From: Trinickia mobilis
Lineage (GTDB): Bacteria; Pseudomonadota; Gammaproteobacteria; Burkholderiales; Burkholderiaceae
DNA length: 64,000 bases
Direction of reading: 5' to 3'
Assembly (NCBI RefSeq): GCF_017315705.1
Contig: NZ_JAFLRF010000001.1
Span: 1-64,000 of the forward strand
The notes under the pieces were generated by a model. It saw only the letters and a list, made by a program, of their open reading frames with translations, made no database searches and was not told the origin of the DNA. A program made the translations under genes and the position numbers. Position 1 is the first letter of the stretch; each line of letters starts with the position of its first letter. This document shows, one piece after another, positions 8,579-16,620 of this stretch.

Positions 8579-9298
8579 TCAAGGCGAATCGATGAGCCCC
8601 ATCGCAATCGCCTTCACGACGGCCTGCACCTTGTTGGTCGCGGAGAGCTTGAACAGGATGTTGTTGACGTGAAAATTGACCGTGCGCTCGGAGATGTTGA
8701 GAATCTGCCCGATCTCGCACGACGTCTTCCCCTCGCCGGTCCAGCACAGCACCTCGCGCTCGCGCGGCGTCAGCACGACGCTCGCTTCGGGCGCGAGCTT
8801 CGGCAGGAGAAACCGGCTCATCAGCGTATGCGTGATATTCGCGAGCCAGCTCGTCTGCAGCGTCAAATCGTCGATTTCGGCGGGTGTGAGCGGATCGGCG
8901 GGACGCGATATCGTCAGGAGTCCATATACACCGTGCGCAGCCCAGCTCGAATGCGCGACGCCGACTGCCATCCCGAAGTCATGCGCGTCTTCCCATAGCT
9001 TGGGCGAGTCCTCCGGCGGCGCGTCAGGCCACACGATCAGCCCCGTGCTGTTCATCCCCTCGCGCACCGTCGGATCGATTTGCAGAAAGTTGCTGTCCTG
9101 GTAGTGCTTCATCCACCCCGTGGGATACGTATCGAAGATCGCCACCGTGGGCTTCGACACCGGCAGCGGCACGCGAATCCCATAGCAGCAATACTCGAAG
9201 CCGAGCTTCTTGGCGAAATCAGCGATCTGCGTAAACAGTTGCTGCTCGGACCCTGCGTCGCGAAACCGCTGATAAGCGTCTTGCCATAGCAACTCCAT
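8579..9298 (-). CDS. LuxR-family AHL-responsive transcriptional regulator (quorum-sensing module 1)
   Basis: A 239-residue regulator with an N-terminal autoinducer-binding domain and a C-terminal LuxR HTH. Ligand-pocket positions are recognisable in PTGWMKHYQDSNFLQIDP and IVWPDAP. The HTH reads LTPREREVLCWTGEGKTSCE then ISERTVNFHVNNIL. The start at 9298 (MELLWQDAYQRF) is preferred over the longer frame to 9373, because GGGGAAAA precedes it and the extension overlaps the divergent rsaM-like gene. It forms a unit with the RsaM-like and LuxI-like genes on the opposite strand. Confidence 0.92.
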   Translation of the reverse strand: MELLWQDAYQRFRDAGSEQQLFTQIADFAKKLGFEYCCYGIRVPLPVSKPTVAIFDTYPTGWMKHYQDSNFLQIDPTVREGMNSTGLIVWPDAPPEDSPKLWEDAHDFGMAVGVAHSSWAAHGVYGLLTISRPADPLTPAEIDDLTLQTSWLANITHTLMSRFLLPKLAPEASVVLTPREREVLCWTGEGKTSCEIGQILNISERTVNFHVNNILFKLSATNKVQAVVKAIAMGLIDSP

Positions 9299-9371
9299 TT
9301 TTTCCCCGCGCATCGTAAGGCTGTCATAGTTAGCAGGTCTCACCAGGTCGGCGGGCTGGTACAGTCCCGCC

Positions 9372-9815
9372 ATGAAACCCTCTTCCGCACTGCTGCATAG
9401 CCCTTCCCCCGATGGCTATGTCCGTGTTCCGGAATGCGTGCTTGCTGATTTGCAATTGGTCCACGTGGATTCCGGCATCGATGAATCATTGCTCTCGGAT
9501 CTGCGCGCCAGCCATGTCGATGCTGTACGCGCCGGTTACACGGAATGGCAGAGAATGCGGCGCCCTGGGGCTGCGCATCTATCGGTGGGATGGGACTGGT
9601 ATCTCGACCGCGCAACCGGCGCGCTTCTGGTCGCCTGGGACGACGTCAGAAGCAACATCATGTGCATCGACCGGCGCGGCCTCGACATCGGCATGGCGCG
9701 AACGGCCAAGGCGCTGATCCGCAGACTCGCGCAACTCAATTGGCCGAACGAAGTGTCAAACGCCGTGCTCGTGCCGCGCTTCAACTTGCGCGTCTGCGGC
9801 GCCGGCCTCCATTAG
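9372..9815 (+). CDS. rsaM: RsaM-like quorum-sensing modulator (DUF4902)
   Basis: A 147-residue protein lying between a luxR and a luxI gene, the arrangement known for rsaM in Burkholderia. Length and segments such as VGWDWYLDRATGALLVAWDD, DDVRSNIMCIDRRG and a closing NAVLVPRFNLRVCGAG fit the DUF4902/RsaM fold as I recall it. RsaM proteins repress or tune AHL production. No DNA-binding motif is evident. The assignment rests on context plus family resemblance. Confidence 0.7.
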   Translation: MKPSSALLHSPSPDGYVRVPECVLADLQLVHVDSGIDESLLSDLRASHVDAVRAGYTEWQRMRRPGAAHLSVGWDWYLDRATGALLVAWDDVRSNIMCIDRRGLDIGMARTAKALIRRLAQLNWPNEVSNAVLVPRFNLRVCGAGLH

Positions 9816-9966
9816 CGCCAGCCGCTTCCAAAACGCGCTCCAACCCCCGATAAATATCTCAAATAATCCCTTCATATCTCTTTATAAGCAAACTCCGGGC
9901 TCATTTCAATCTCATTATGAATTGGCGACGGGGTGCCGCCAGCACGCTCTCATCTGACGTAAACGC

Positions 9967-9982
9967 CTGTCAACGTTGACAG
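9967..9982. promoter_or_regulatory. Perfect lux-box palindrome upstream of luxI (module 1)
   Basis: CTGTCAACGTTGACAG is a perfect 16-bp dyad, flanked C...T as in the CTG-N10-CAG lux/cep-box consensus. It lies 61 bp before the luxI ATG at 10044, suitable for LuxR-AHL activation. The surrounding 9816-10043 region is AT-rich and otherwise gene-free. Confidence 0.8.
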
Positions 9983-10043
9983 TTTCATGTCCTCGGGGCG
10001 CGCGATGTAATGCGCTCATTAAAAAAGCATACGCGAGGACTCC

Positions 10044-10661
10044 ATGCAAACGTCAGTTCATGGCGACGGGCGGTTGCCCGCCCCCCTCGACACGGCTCTC
10101 GCGCACTATCGACATCGAATTTTCGTCGAGCAGCTCGGCTGGAAGCTCCCGGGCGCCGACGATCGCTTCGAGCGCGATCAATACGACCGGGAAGACACGG
10201 TTTATGTGGTCGCTCATGACGAGTCGGGGTCGATTTGCGGTTGCGCAAGACTGTTGCCGACAACCCGCCCCTATTTGCTGCAGGAACTGTTCCCGTTTCT
10301 CCTCGCCGACGACATGCCGGCCCCCGCCGCGCGAAACGTCTGGGAGTTGTCGCGCTTCGCGGCGAATCCCGCCGCGTCCGACCTCGGCAACGAGGACTCC
10401 GCGTGGGCCGTGCGTCCGATGCTGGCATCGGTCGTCGAATGCGCGGCAAAGCTCGGCGCGCGCCAATTGATCGGCGTGACGTTTCTCAGCATGGAGCGGC
10501 TGTTCCGTCGCATCGGCGTGCACGCGCACCGGGCGGGATCGCCGCAGCGGATCGACGACCGGATGGTCGTCGCGTGCTGGATCGACATCGATAGCCAGAC
10601 GCTTACCGCACTGGGACTCGATCCCTCATTAGGCGCGGTGCAGCCGAAGCTCGCGGCGTGA
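10044..10661 (+). CDS. LuxI-family N-acyl-homoserine lactone synthase (module 1)
   Basis: A 205-residue autoinducer synthase. All conserved LuxI positions are visible: arginine, phenylalanine and tryptophan in HRIFVEQLGWKLP, acidic residues in DQYDREDTVY, arginine in GCARLLPTTRPYLL, and the glutamate/arginine pair in VWELSRFA. It makes an AHL from S-adenosylmethionine and acyl-ACP; the acyl chain cannot be read from sequence. The SD-like GCGAGGACTCC precedes the ATG. A perfect lux box lies upstream, and a P450-like gene follows after 40 bp, so the two probably share a transcript. Confidence 0.95.
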   Translation: MQTSVHGDGRLPAPLDTALAHYRHRIFVEQLGWKLPGADDRFERDQYDREDTVYVVAHDESGSICGCARLLPTTRPYLLQELFPFLLADDMPAPAARNVWELSRFAANPAASDLGNEDSAWAVRPMLASVVECAAKLGARQLIGVTFLSMERLFRRIGVHAHRAGSPQRIDDRMVVACWIDIDSQTLTALGLDPSLGAVQPKLAA

Positions 10662-10701
10662 GGCGCCCAAAGCGATCCGCCAGCCATACGAAATCGCACG
10701 C

Positions 10702-11958
10702 ATGACGCCTCCTGCCCTGTCGCCGACGCAACTGCCCCTGCCGTTCGATGCCGGACGCGATCCGGCGCGCGCGGGCGCCACGTATCGGCTCGATGCGCTG
10801 CCTCGTGCGGAACGGGCGGCGCGCAAGACGAGCGGCGTGCTGGCGCTGACCCGTCGCGCCGATATCGACGCGGCGCTGAAGAATCGCAATCTGTGCACCG
10901 AAAGCGTGCCCGCGGCGCTTGAAGCGCTGGCCGCGCATTGGCGCATCGATATGCCGCCGCGCGCCCGGTGCGACGCCGCGCGCGTATTCGCCTCGCCGTC
11001 GCCGGACGACGGCGCCTCACTTCGCTTCACTGCCTGGGAAACCGGCGCATGCTCGCCGCAAGCGCTCGCGGCATTGCAAGCCTGCGCGCGTTCGACCGTA
11101 CGGAGCCGCCTGACGCTCATTCAAACACGCGCGCGCTCGACATTCGATCTCGTTCAGGAGATCGCCCAGCCGCTGTGGCCGGACGTGCTGGCGGCATGGT
11201 GCGGTCTCGCCGAGCAGCAACGCCGCAGGCTGCATCATCTCGGCCGCGCGCTGCAACTGGCGCTTGCGCCCGGCGAACTATCTGCCGCCGGCACCCAAGG
11301 CGCCATCGACGCCATCGACGAGCTGCACCGGATCTTCGCAATCGCCTACCGCGAGCCGCGCAACGCGCCGAGCATGCCGAGTCTTTTTGCTTCGCTCGAG
11401 GCCGGCTGGACGCCGTCCCTTGGTCCAATCGAGAATGAAATCGTTATCGCGGGCATGCGGATCCTGCTCGCGGGCAGCGCATACGCGCATGCGCTAATTG
11501 GCGATCTCGTCAATTTGCTTATCGATCGGCGTGAGCGGGCGGCCGAATTGCGCGCCCATCCCGGCGCCCTCACCCTCTTCGTCGCCAAGGCGCTGCACCA
11601 CACCGCACCGAGGCAGGTTGCGCGCAGGATCGCGCTTCGCGATACCCACGTCGAGGGCATTGCCGTTCGCGAGGGTGACACCGTGCTGCTGTACGCGGCG
11701 GCCGCCGAGTGCAACGGCGTATGGAGCGAACGGAGCGACCCGCTCAATTTAGCGCGCGCAGGCGCGAGCCCTATCGACGGCCACGACCTCGGCCAACGCG
11801 CGCTTGAGCTGGCGCTCGCGCAAATGCAGGCACAAGCCGTCCTCGAAGTCCTGTTGCCCTGCTTTGACCGTATCGATCGTTCGACCCACGGCACCACATG
11901 GCAGACACGCTCCGGACTGAAGCGCTCTGAGCATCTCGTGTTGCGTCTAGGCGCTTGA
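10702..11958 (+). CDS. Cytochrome P450-like pseudoenzyme lacking the heme-ligand cysteine
   Basis: A 418-residue protein that follows the bacterial P450 plan over most of its length. There is an F-G region (FDLVQEIAQPLWPDVLAAWCG), an I-helix-like segment (GMRILLAGSAYAHALIGDL), a K-helix region (LFVAKALHHTAP), then RIALRDTHVEGIAVREGD and a C-terminal LRRL-like end. The hallmarks are gone: the I-helix acid/alcohol pair reads AGSAYA, the K-helix ExxR is replaced by AKALH, and the heme-binding loop reads SPIDGHDLGQRALELA with no cysteine. It cannot be a normal heme-thiolate monooxygenase. It lies directly after luxI, so quorum-sensing control is likely. Binding, sensing or scaffolding of a hydrophobic ligand is conjecture. 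Confidence 0.75.
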   Translation: MTPPALSPTQLPLPFDAGRDPARAGATYRLDALPRAERAARKTSGVLALTRRADIDAALKNRNLCTESVPAALEALAAHWRIDMPPRARCDAARVFASPSPDDGASLRFTAWETGACSPQALAALQACARSTVRSRLTLIQTRARSTFDLVQEIAQPLWPDVLAAWCGLAEQQRRRLHHLGRALQLALAPGELSAAGTQGAIDAIDELHRIFAIAYREPRNAPSMPSLFASLEAGWTPSLGPIENEIVIAGMRILLAGSAYAHALIGDLVNLLIDRRERAAELRAHPGALTLFVAKALHHTAPRQVARRIALRDTHVEGIAVREGDTVLLYAAAAECNGVWSERSDPLNLARAGASPIDGHDLGQRALELALAQMQAQAVLEVLLPCFDRIDRSTHGTTWQTRSGLKRSEHLVLRLGA

Positions 11959-12045
11959 ATATTCACCCGGCGCATCCTCGCGAACCGAGTCGCCGATTGA
12001 GTGACATCTCAGCGCCATCGGGGCGCTGCATCGTAGGAGATCAAC

Positions 12046-12927
12046 GTGCCCAAACCTTCCGCCTCCCGCGCAGCGTTGTCAGGATGCAGCTTCGCGAAGC
12101 GAGCGCGGATGGCGCTCGAATACCCGGGCGTTGCGCATCGCATGCCGCTCGTGCGACTGGACCGCAACGGCCTCGTGTTCAGCCTCGGCGAGCGCGTCAA
12201 ACTGCCCCCGGCCGGCCTGCCGAAGCCAGCCGCGATCGTTTGCGGCGACGAGCCGCTGTGCGAATTGCGCCTGGTCATACGCGATGTGGACCGCGCCGTT
12301 GGCGGCAGACTGGAACTGACCGTGCAGCCTTCGCGTGTCGACGATCACGAGCTGTTCTGGCAAGCGCTGCGGGCCTACCAGCAGCGCCACCGGCGGGCCG
12401 TCGTGCATTCGTCCTTCGCGCGGCAGCCGGATCACGCCCGCCACGCGCAGTTGCGGCCGCTGCGGCCGTTGCGTGTTCCGCTCGCGGCCGGCTGGAACTG
12501 CGAATCGCAAAACGATCCGGCGGCGGGCGAGCCGCTCGATGCACGCGCACTTTACGCTGCGATGTTTACTGTCGAACGCCGCGACGACGCGCTCTTTCTG
12601 GCCGAGTTGCTCGAATACCACTTTGCCGAGATCGATGCGCGCTCGAAACTCGCGTCGCCCTTCATTCAGTTGCAGGCACTCGAATCGCGGCTGACGGGCC
12701 GCGACGTGCGCGTCCAGTTCCGCTACGGATTCGCCGATATGGCTGCGCGCGAAGCGACGAAGCAAGTCTGCGGTTGGATAGAGGCGGAGCTGACGACGCA
12801 CTTCGACATGTCCGTCGCGTGCCTTCTGGAGGAGGCGCCATGCCTGTCCGGCACCGGCGCCGAAGCGCCGGCGAACAGCGTGTCCGGCGACGGCCCGCTC
12901 GCAGGCTACTCGTTTTCTTCGAAGTAG
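12046..12927 (+). CDS. Unrecognised 293-residue protein next to the quorum-sensing P450-like gene
   Basis: It starts at GTG 12046 after a good TAGGAGATCAAC. I do not recognise a family with confidence. The N-terminal half ([20 protein letters not shown], then [20 protein letters not shown]) looks beta-rich. The C-terminal half is helical, with [20 protein letters not shown] near residue 225 and a cysteine-containing tail. There is no signal peptide and no membrane segment. It lies 87 bp after the P450-like gene on the same strand, so the two may form a quorum-controlled output. Its last 22 bp overlap the end of ribA on the opposite strand. Confidence 0.7.
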   Translation: MPKPSASRAALSGCSFAKRARMALEYPGVAHRMPLVRLDRNGLVFSLGERVKLPPAGLPKPAAIVCGDEPLCELRLVIRDVDRAVGGRLELTVQPSRVDDHELFWQALRAYQQRHRRAVVHSSFARQPDHARHAQLRPLRPLRVPLAAGWNCESQNDPAAGEPLDARALYAAMFTVERRDDALFLAELLEYHFAEIDARSKLASPFIQLQALESRLTGRDVRVQFRYGFADMAAREATKQVCGWIEAELTTHFDMSVACLLEEAPCLSGTGAEAPANSVSGDGPLAGYSFSSK

Positions 12928-13568
12928 TAGTGCCCGAATTTAACTTGCTTCGTGCGAATGTAGCGTTCGTTTTCTTCGCGCACCGGGATCGCGAGCGCGA
13001 CGCGCTCGCAAACCGGAATGCCGTGCTTCGAAAGCGTGTCAAACTTCTTCGGGTTGTTGCTCATCAGCCGCACCGACGTTACCTTGAGAATGCGCAGAAT
13101 CGCAGCGGCGGAGTCGTACTCGCGCGCATCGTCGGGCAGGCCGAGCTCGAGATTCGCCTCGACGGTATCGAGCCCCTGCTCTTGCAGCGCGTACGCGCGG
13201 ATCTTATTGGAAAGGCCGATGCCGCGCCCTTCATGTCCGCGCAGATACAGCAGCACGCCGCGGCCTTCGGCCGCGATGTAGCGCAACGCCAGATCGAGCT
13301 GCTCGCCGCAATCGCAGCGATACGAACCCAATACGTCGCCCGTCAGGCATTCCGAATGCAGGCGCGTCAGCACCGATTGCTGATCGCCGACCTCGCCCAT
13401 GACGAGCGCCAGATGCTCGGCATCGCCGCCGCTCACGCGAAACGCGTACGAAGTGAAAGTGCCGTAGCGGGTGGGAAGCGTCGCCGTCGCGGCGAGCGTG
13501 ACGCATTCTCCGGCGGAGGCGCCGTTGGCAGGCGACGAAGTGTGAGACGTTGACATGGCGATGGGCAA
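12906..13568 (-). CDS. ribA: GTP cyclohydrolase II
   Basis: A 220-residue RibA-type enzyme (216 if the ATG at 13556 is used). Hallmarks are [20 protein letters not shown], with zinc ligands completed by CDCGEQL, then [31 protein letters not shown] and [11 protein letters not shown]. It opens the imidazole ring of GTP in riboflavin synthesis. No DHBP synthase (RibB) domain is fused. It stands alone here, converging on the unrecognised gene with a 22-bp overlap. Confidence 0.95.
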   Translation of the reverse strand: MPIAMSTSHTSSPANGASAGECVTLAATATLPTRYGTFTSYAFRVSGGDAEHLALVMGEVGDQQSVLTRLHSECLTGDVLGSYRCDCGEQLDLALRYIAAEGRGVLLYLRGHEGRGIGLSNKIRAYALQEQGLDTVEANLELGLPDDAREYDSAAAILRILKVTSVRLMSNNPKKFDTLSKHGIPVCERVALAIPVREENERYIRTKQVKFGHYYFEENE

Positions 13569-13787
13569 GTGCGCGAGGCAGGATTTCAGGGTGCACCGGC
13601 AACCGGTACGCGGAACGGAAGTTTACCGCTAATCCGGATATCGGTTTCGGAACGCACTTTTGCGTCCTCGCCAACATGCTCAGGGTCCGCTCGGACACGA
13701 GAGGCCCCGCGCAGGCCTATACTTGACATCGAGCAACTCGCTTTTGCCGTTGAACCGTGCCCTTCACATCAAAACGGAGACACCTTC

Positions 13788-14228
13788 ATGCCAAGCGTTG
13801 CGCAAATCCTCAAGTCCAAATCCGACCAGTCTGTCGTAACGATCGGAGCCGACAATTCGGTATTCGACGCCATCAAGCTGATGTCCGACCGGCAAATCGG
13901 CGCGCTCATCGTGACGCAGGGGCCCGACATCGTCGGCATCGTCACCGAACGCGACTACGCTCGCAAAGTCGTGCTGATGGACCGCTCGTCAAAAACCACG
14001 CCAGTGCGCGACATCATGACCAAATCGGTGCGCTATGTGCGCTTGAACGAGACCGCCCAGGACTGCATGGCGCTGATGACCGAGCATCGGATGCGTCACC
14101 TGCCTGTCATCGACGAAGGCAAGCTCGTCGGCATGGTGTCGATCGGCGACCTGGTGAAGAACATCATCTCGGAGCAGCAGTTCACGATCGAGCAGCTCGA
14201 GCACTACATCACGGGGGCGCATACCTGA
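13788..14228 (+). CDS. Tandem CBS-domain protein
   Basis: A 146-residue protein made almost entirely of two CBS motifs. The first is around DNSVFDAIKLMSDRQIGALI and GIVTERDYARKV; the second is around VRDIMTKSVRYVRLNETAQD and RHLPVIDEGKLVGMVSIGDL. Such stand-alone CBS pairs bind adenine nucleotides and act as regulatory modules. The ATG at 13788 follows AACGGAGACACC; the longer frame to 13569 overlaps the ribA promoter and has no family support. The protein is likely cytosolic, partner unknown. Confidence 0.9.
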   Translation: MPSVAQILKSKSDQSVVTIGADNSVFDAIKLMSDRQIGALIVTQGPDIVGIVTERDYARKVVLMDRSSKTTPVRDIMTKSVRYVRLNETAQDCMALMTEHRMRHLPVIDEGKLVGMVSIGDLVKNIISEQQFTIEQLEHYITGAHT

Positions 14229-14254
14229 ACGCGGCGCGCTCGCAACCCGTCTTT

Positions 14255-14413
14255 TTAGCGGCGGCCGACGTAGACCGACATCGGGCCGTTCGCGCTAGCA
14301 GCAGAACCGCCGGATTGCGATGCGCCGCTCCCTTGCGGGCCGTAGCCGCTCGTATCGGCCTTCGCAGTCTGCACGTCCTGCCCGTGAACGCGCAGTTCCG
14401 CGGCCTGGATGTC
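14255..14413 (-). pseudogene. C-terminal remnant of a DUF4148-like exported protein
   Basis: The minus strand reads IQAAELRVHGQ, a Gly/Ser/Asn-rich stretch and PMSVYVGRR before a stop at 14255-14257. This resembles the tail of small Burkholderiales DUF4148 proteins. An in-frame stop (14414-14416) lies immediately upstream, so start and signal peptide are gone. The fragment marks a decayed edge just before the second quorum-sensing module. Confidence 0.5.
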
Positions 14414-14416
14414 TTA

Positions 14417-14842
14417 AGCGATTAACTTCAGTCTAATCGGCGGCCTCTTAAGGAAAGCCCCCTATCTCTAATAAGCACCTTTTCAATCTCAGAAAGAATG
14501 AATCAAGCGAGCCTCATGCGTATCGGGAAATAAGACGCATCTCGCATTAATGTTTGTCGGCAGCAAAAATCTAGCCCGAGGCACTCGTCATTCAATCCGC
14601 GCTACGCTAGACAGGTGGTGCAGCCAATCCGCACTTGGAACGGAATTCAAAGCAAGCAGATAAACGTTGATGTCTCATTTCGCATCGCGGCTCTACTGCG
14701 AAAAACAAGGACAAGAAGTTAAAGATGTATTTGTCTGGTATGATTTTTCGAGTGCCGTTGTTGTCTTCAAAAGCAGAGCCAATCCGGCGAAAGCGAATGA
14801 GCCTTTTCGCCGAGCATGGCCTATGCGACTTGCGAGGGTGTA
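14417..14842. other. AT-richer gene-free stretch before quorum-sensing module 2
   Basis: About 425 bp with clearly lower GC than the surroundings and no convincing gene. GCTAGACAGG at 14606-14615 repeats the right half of the lux-like dyad found before the second luxI (GCTAGACAG), so it may be a degenerate LuxR site. Otherwise nothing is recognised. Confidence 0.4.
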
Positions 14843-15571
14843 ATGCCGCGACAATTCATCGAACAGATGTCTCCGATTTGGCAGGCAACAGACGAGAAAT
14901 CATGGTTCCAAGCGCTTTCCGCATTGGGCAGCCAATACGGCTTCGATCGCACGTTATTTGCCGTCATACCCCGCCCTGGCATGCGATATATCGACGCTTA
15001 CCTGTACTGCAATTACCCAGCCGAATGGCGGCAGACGTACGTCGCTGAGGACTTCGTGCGAATCGACCCGGCAGTGACGCACTGCTGGAAGCAGACGAGG
15101 CCGCTCGTCTGGTCACCGTCGATATTTGCCGACCACCGGCAGCAGCAACTGTATGAAGAAGCCAGTTACCACGGCTTGCGAACCGGCGTCACTTTGCCGA
15201 TTCACGGGCCGAAACACGAAGCCGGGATGCTTTGTTTCGTTTCGAGCGACAAGCCAACGAGCGCACTATCGACTCAACTAGAGCGGAACTTGCCCGCGCT
15301 GGCGCTGTTGCGCGACGTCGCATTCGACGTCGGCCAGCGCTTTCTGATCAACTACACTCAAACGCTCATCCCGAAGCTGACGCCGCGCGAGTGCGAATGC
15401 CTGAAATGGACGGCGCAGGGAAAATCGACGTGGGAGATCGCAAAGATCTTCGGCTGCTCCGAAGCCACGGTCAATTTCCACATGACCAACATTCGCACGA
15501 AGTTCGGCGTCAGTTCGAGAAGTGCAGCCGCAGTCAAGGCGACCCGAATGGGCCTGATCGATCCAGACTGA
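14843..15571 (+). CDS. braR: LuxR-family AHL receptor, BraR/LasR-like (module 2)
   Basis: A 242-residue LuxR protein. The AHL-binding domain carries YPAEWRQTYVAEDFVRIDPA and PLVWSPSIF, with the conserved Trp, Tyr, Asp-Pro and Trp positions. The HTH is LTPRECECLKWTAQGKSTWE then CSEATVNFHMTNIRTKFGV. The ATG at 14843 is preferred because GCGAGGGTGTA precedes it; an ATG nine codons upstream has no such site. It is separated from its luxI by a divergent rsaL, as in the BraR-RsaL-BraI/LasR-RsaL-LasI arrangement. Its last 38 bp overlap the rsaL 3' end. Confidence 0.9.
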   Translation: MPRQFIEQMSPIWQATDEKSWFQALSALGSQYGFDRTLFAVIPRPGMRYIDAYLYCNYPAEWRQTYVAEDFVRIDPAVTHCWKQTRPLVWSPSIFADHRQQQLYEEASYHGLRTGVTLPIHGPKHEAGMLCFVSSDKPTSALSTQLERNLPALALLRDVAFDVGQRFLINYTQTLIPKLTPRECECLKWTAQGKSTWEIAKIFGCSEATVNFHMTNIRTKFGVSSRSAAAVKATRMGLIDPD

Positions 15572-15863
15572 TCACCAACGGCCAGCGCACGGGCGGATGC
15601 GGTTGAGATACGCGCAAAATATCGTCGTCGGAAATAATTTTCTCAAAATAAAGCCTGAGAAGAATCATCACGGGCTTCGGAATGGTCGCGCCGAGTTCGA
15701 ACCGGCTGCCTCTCGACTGCGTCACGCCAAAGCGCGACCAAAAGCGTTTCTGACTCTCCCGCACGCTTTTGCGATAGTCCTGGATAAAGGCGCTATTAAT
15801 TTCAAGATGCGCCGACAGACGCAGCTCTTGGGGTTCAATTGAATAAAGATTGACGCTCGACAT
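15534..15863 (-). CDS. rsaL: RsaL-like repressor of the AHL synthase gene
   Basis: A 109-residue protein whose core RKSVRESQKRFWSRFGVTQS, then RGSRFELGATIP and LLRLYFEKIISDDDIL, matches the helix-turn-helix of Pseudomonas RsaL. That protein competes with LasR at the lasI promoter to give AHL homeostasis. About 25 N-terminal residues and a C-terminal tail extend the roughly 80-residue Pseudomonas length. The start follows GAGGAGGCAAAT. It is transcribed away from luxI across a 147-bp shared promoter region holding lux-box and RsaL-like dyads. Confidence 0.88.
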   Translation of the reverse strand: MSSVNLYSIEPQELRLSAHLEINSAFIQDYRKSVRESQKRFWSRFGVTQSRGSRFELGATIPKPVMILLRLYFEKIISDDDILRVSQPHPPVRWPLVISLDRSGPFGSP

Positions 15864-15924
15864 ATTTGCCTCCTCGTTAACATCTTAAGTCGCGCATCAT
15901 CTCAAGCCTGGCTGCAAAACATAC

Positions 15925-15940
15925 CTATCTTGCTAGACAG
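15925..15940. promoter_or_regulatory. Imperfect lux box upstream of luxI (module 2)
   Basis: CTATCTTGCTAGACAG pairs with its reverse complement at 12 of 16 positions and sits in ACC...GTT context. It lies 70 bp before the luxI ATG and 61 bp before the rsaL ATG on the other side. It probably binds the adjacent LuxR protein and could drive both genes. Confidence 0.6.
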
Positions 15941-15960
15941 TTACGCGCCACACTCAAAAC

Positions 15961-15976
15961 GCATAATTTCACATGC
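15961..15976. promoter_or_regulatory. Candidate RsaL-binding site
   Basis: GCATAATTTCACATGC has GCAT/ATGC ends and an AATTTCA core resembling the reverse complement of the Pseudomonas RsaL site as I recall it. It lies 20 bp downstream of the lux box, between it and luxI, where RsaL would be expected to block transcription. Confidence 0.45.
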
Positions 15977-16010
15977 TCTTTACGTAGCACCGCTAACCCT
16001 GGAGAGCAAA

Positions 16011-16601
16011 ATGAAAGCAAAGATAACGATCGGCACGCGGCAAGATTTCGAATTGACGGAACTTGCGGAGATGCACCGTTTGCGGGCCAAGGTCTTCGGA
16101 GAACGGATGGGCTGGGAAGTCGCCATTCTTTCCGACATGGAGATCGACGGATATGACGCTTTGTCGCCCTACTACATGCTCGTGCATGGCGCGTCGAACG
16201 AATTGCGTGGCTGCTGGCGCATCCTGCCGACACAAGGCCCGTACATGTTGAAAGACACGTTCCCTGAGCTGCTGCATGGCTTGCCTGCGCCTGAAGACTC
16301 GCGCGTCTGGGAACTGAGCCGATTCGCGATGAAGTCCGATGATGAACGACACTTTGCCTTCACAGATCTTGTGCTCGACGCGATGCACGAACTTGAGAAG
16401 TTTGCCTGTCGCATGGACATCACGCGCTTTGTCACCGTGACGACAACGAGCGTGGAAAGGATCATGCGACGGACCGGCATCGAAATGCACCGCTTCGGCC
16501 CCCCGATTCGAATCGGTGTCGAAAATGCCGTCGCCCTGACGATCGAAGTGAGCGAGCAGACGCATCTTGCGCTATTCGGCCAAGTCGAAGAGACCGCCTG
16601 A
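16011..16601 (+). CDS. braI: LuxI-family AHL synthase, BraI/LasI-like (module 2)
   Basis: A 196-residue autoinducer synthase. Conserved residues appear in RLRAKVFGERMGWEV, in the acidic pair of MEIDGYDALSP, in the arginine of GCWRILPTQGPYMLKDTF, and in VWELSRFAMK. Thr-rich FVTVTTTSVERIM lies where 3-oxo-AHL synthases usually have threonine, weakly suggesting a 3-oxo-acyl product as known for BraI. The start at 16011 follows CTGGAGAGCAAA; an ATG at 15930 would sit inside the lux-box region. RsaL is divergent, and a strong hairpin follows. Confidence 0.93.
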   Translation: MKAKITIGTRQDFELTELAEMHRLRAKVFGERMGWEVAILSDMEIDGYDALSPYYMLVHGASNELRGCWRILPTQGPYMLKDTFPELLHGLPAPEDSRVWELSRFAMKSDDERHFAFTDLVLDAMHELEKFACRMDITRFVTVTTTSVERIMRRTGIEMHRFGPPIRIGVENAVALTIEVSEQTHLALFGQVEETA

Positions 16602-16620
16602 AACCCATCGCGCCGTGAAG

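Noticed and set aside
10702-11958. Functional cytochrome P450
   Set aside because: No cysteine in the heme loop, no ExxR and no acid/alcohol pair, so an ordinary monooxygenase call would be wrong.
12700-12800. Faint likeness of [11 protein letters not shown] to an HMG-CoA reductase motif in the unknown quorum-locus gene
   Set aside because: Only a few scattered residues match, with no second motif; too weak to name a family.
11955-13553. 532-codon plus-strand frame across the unknown gene and ribA
   Set aside because: Low-complexity Arg/Ala composition, and it runs antisense through ribA, which is clearly real.
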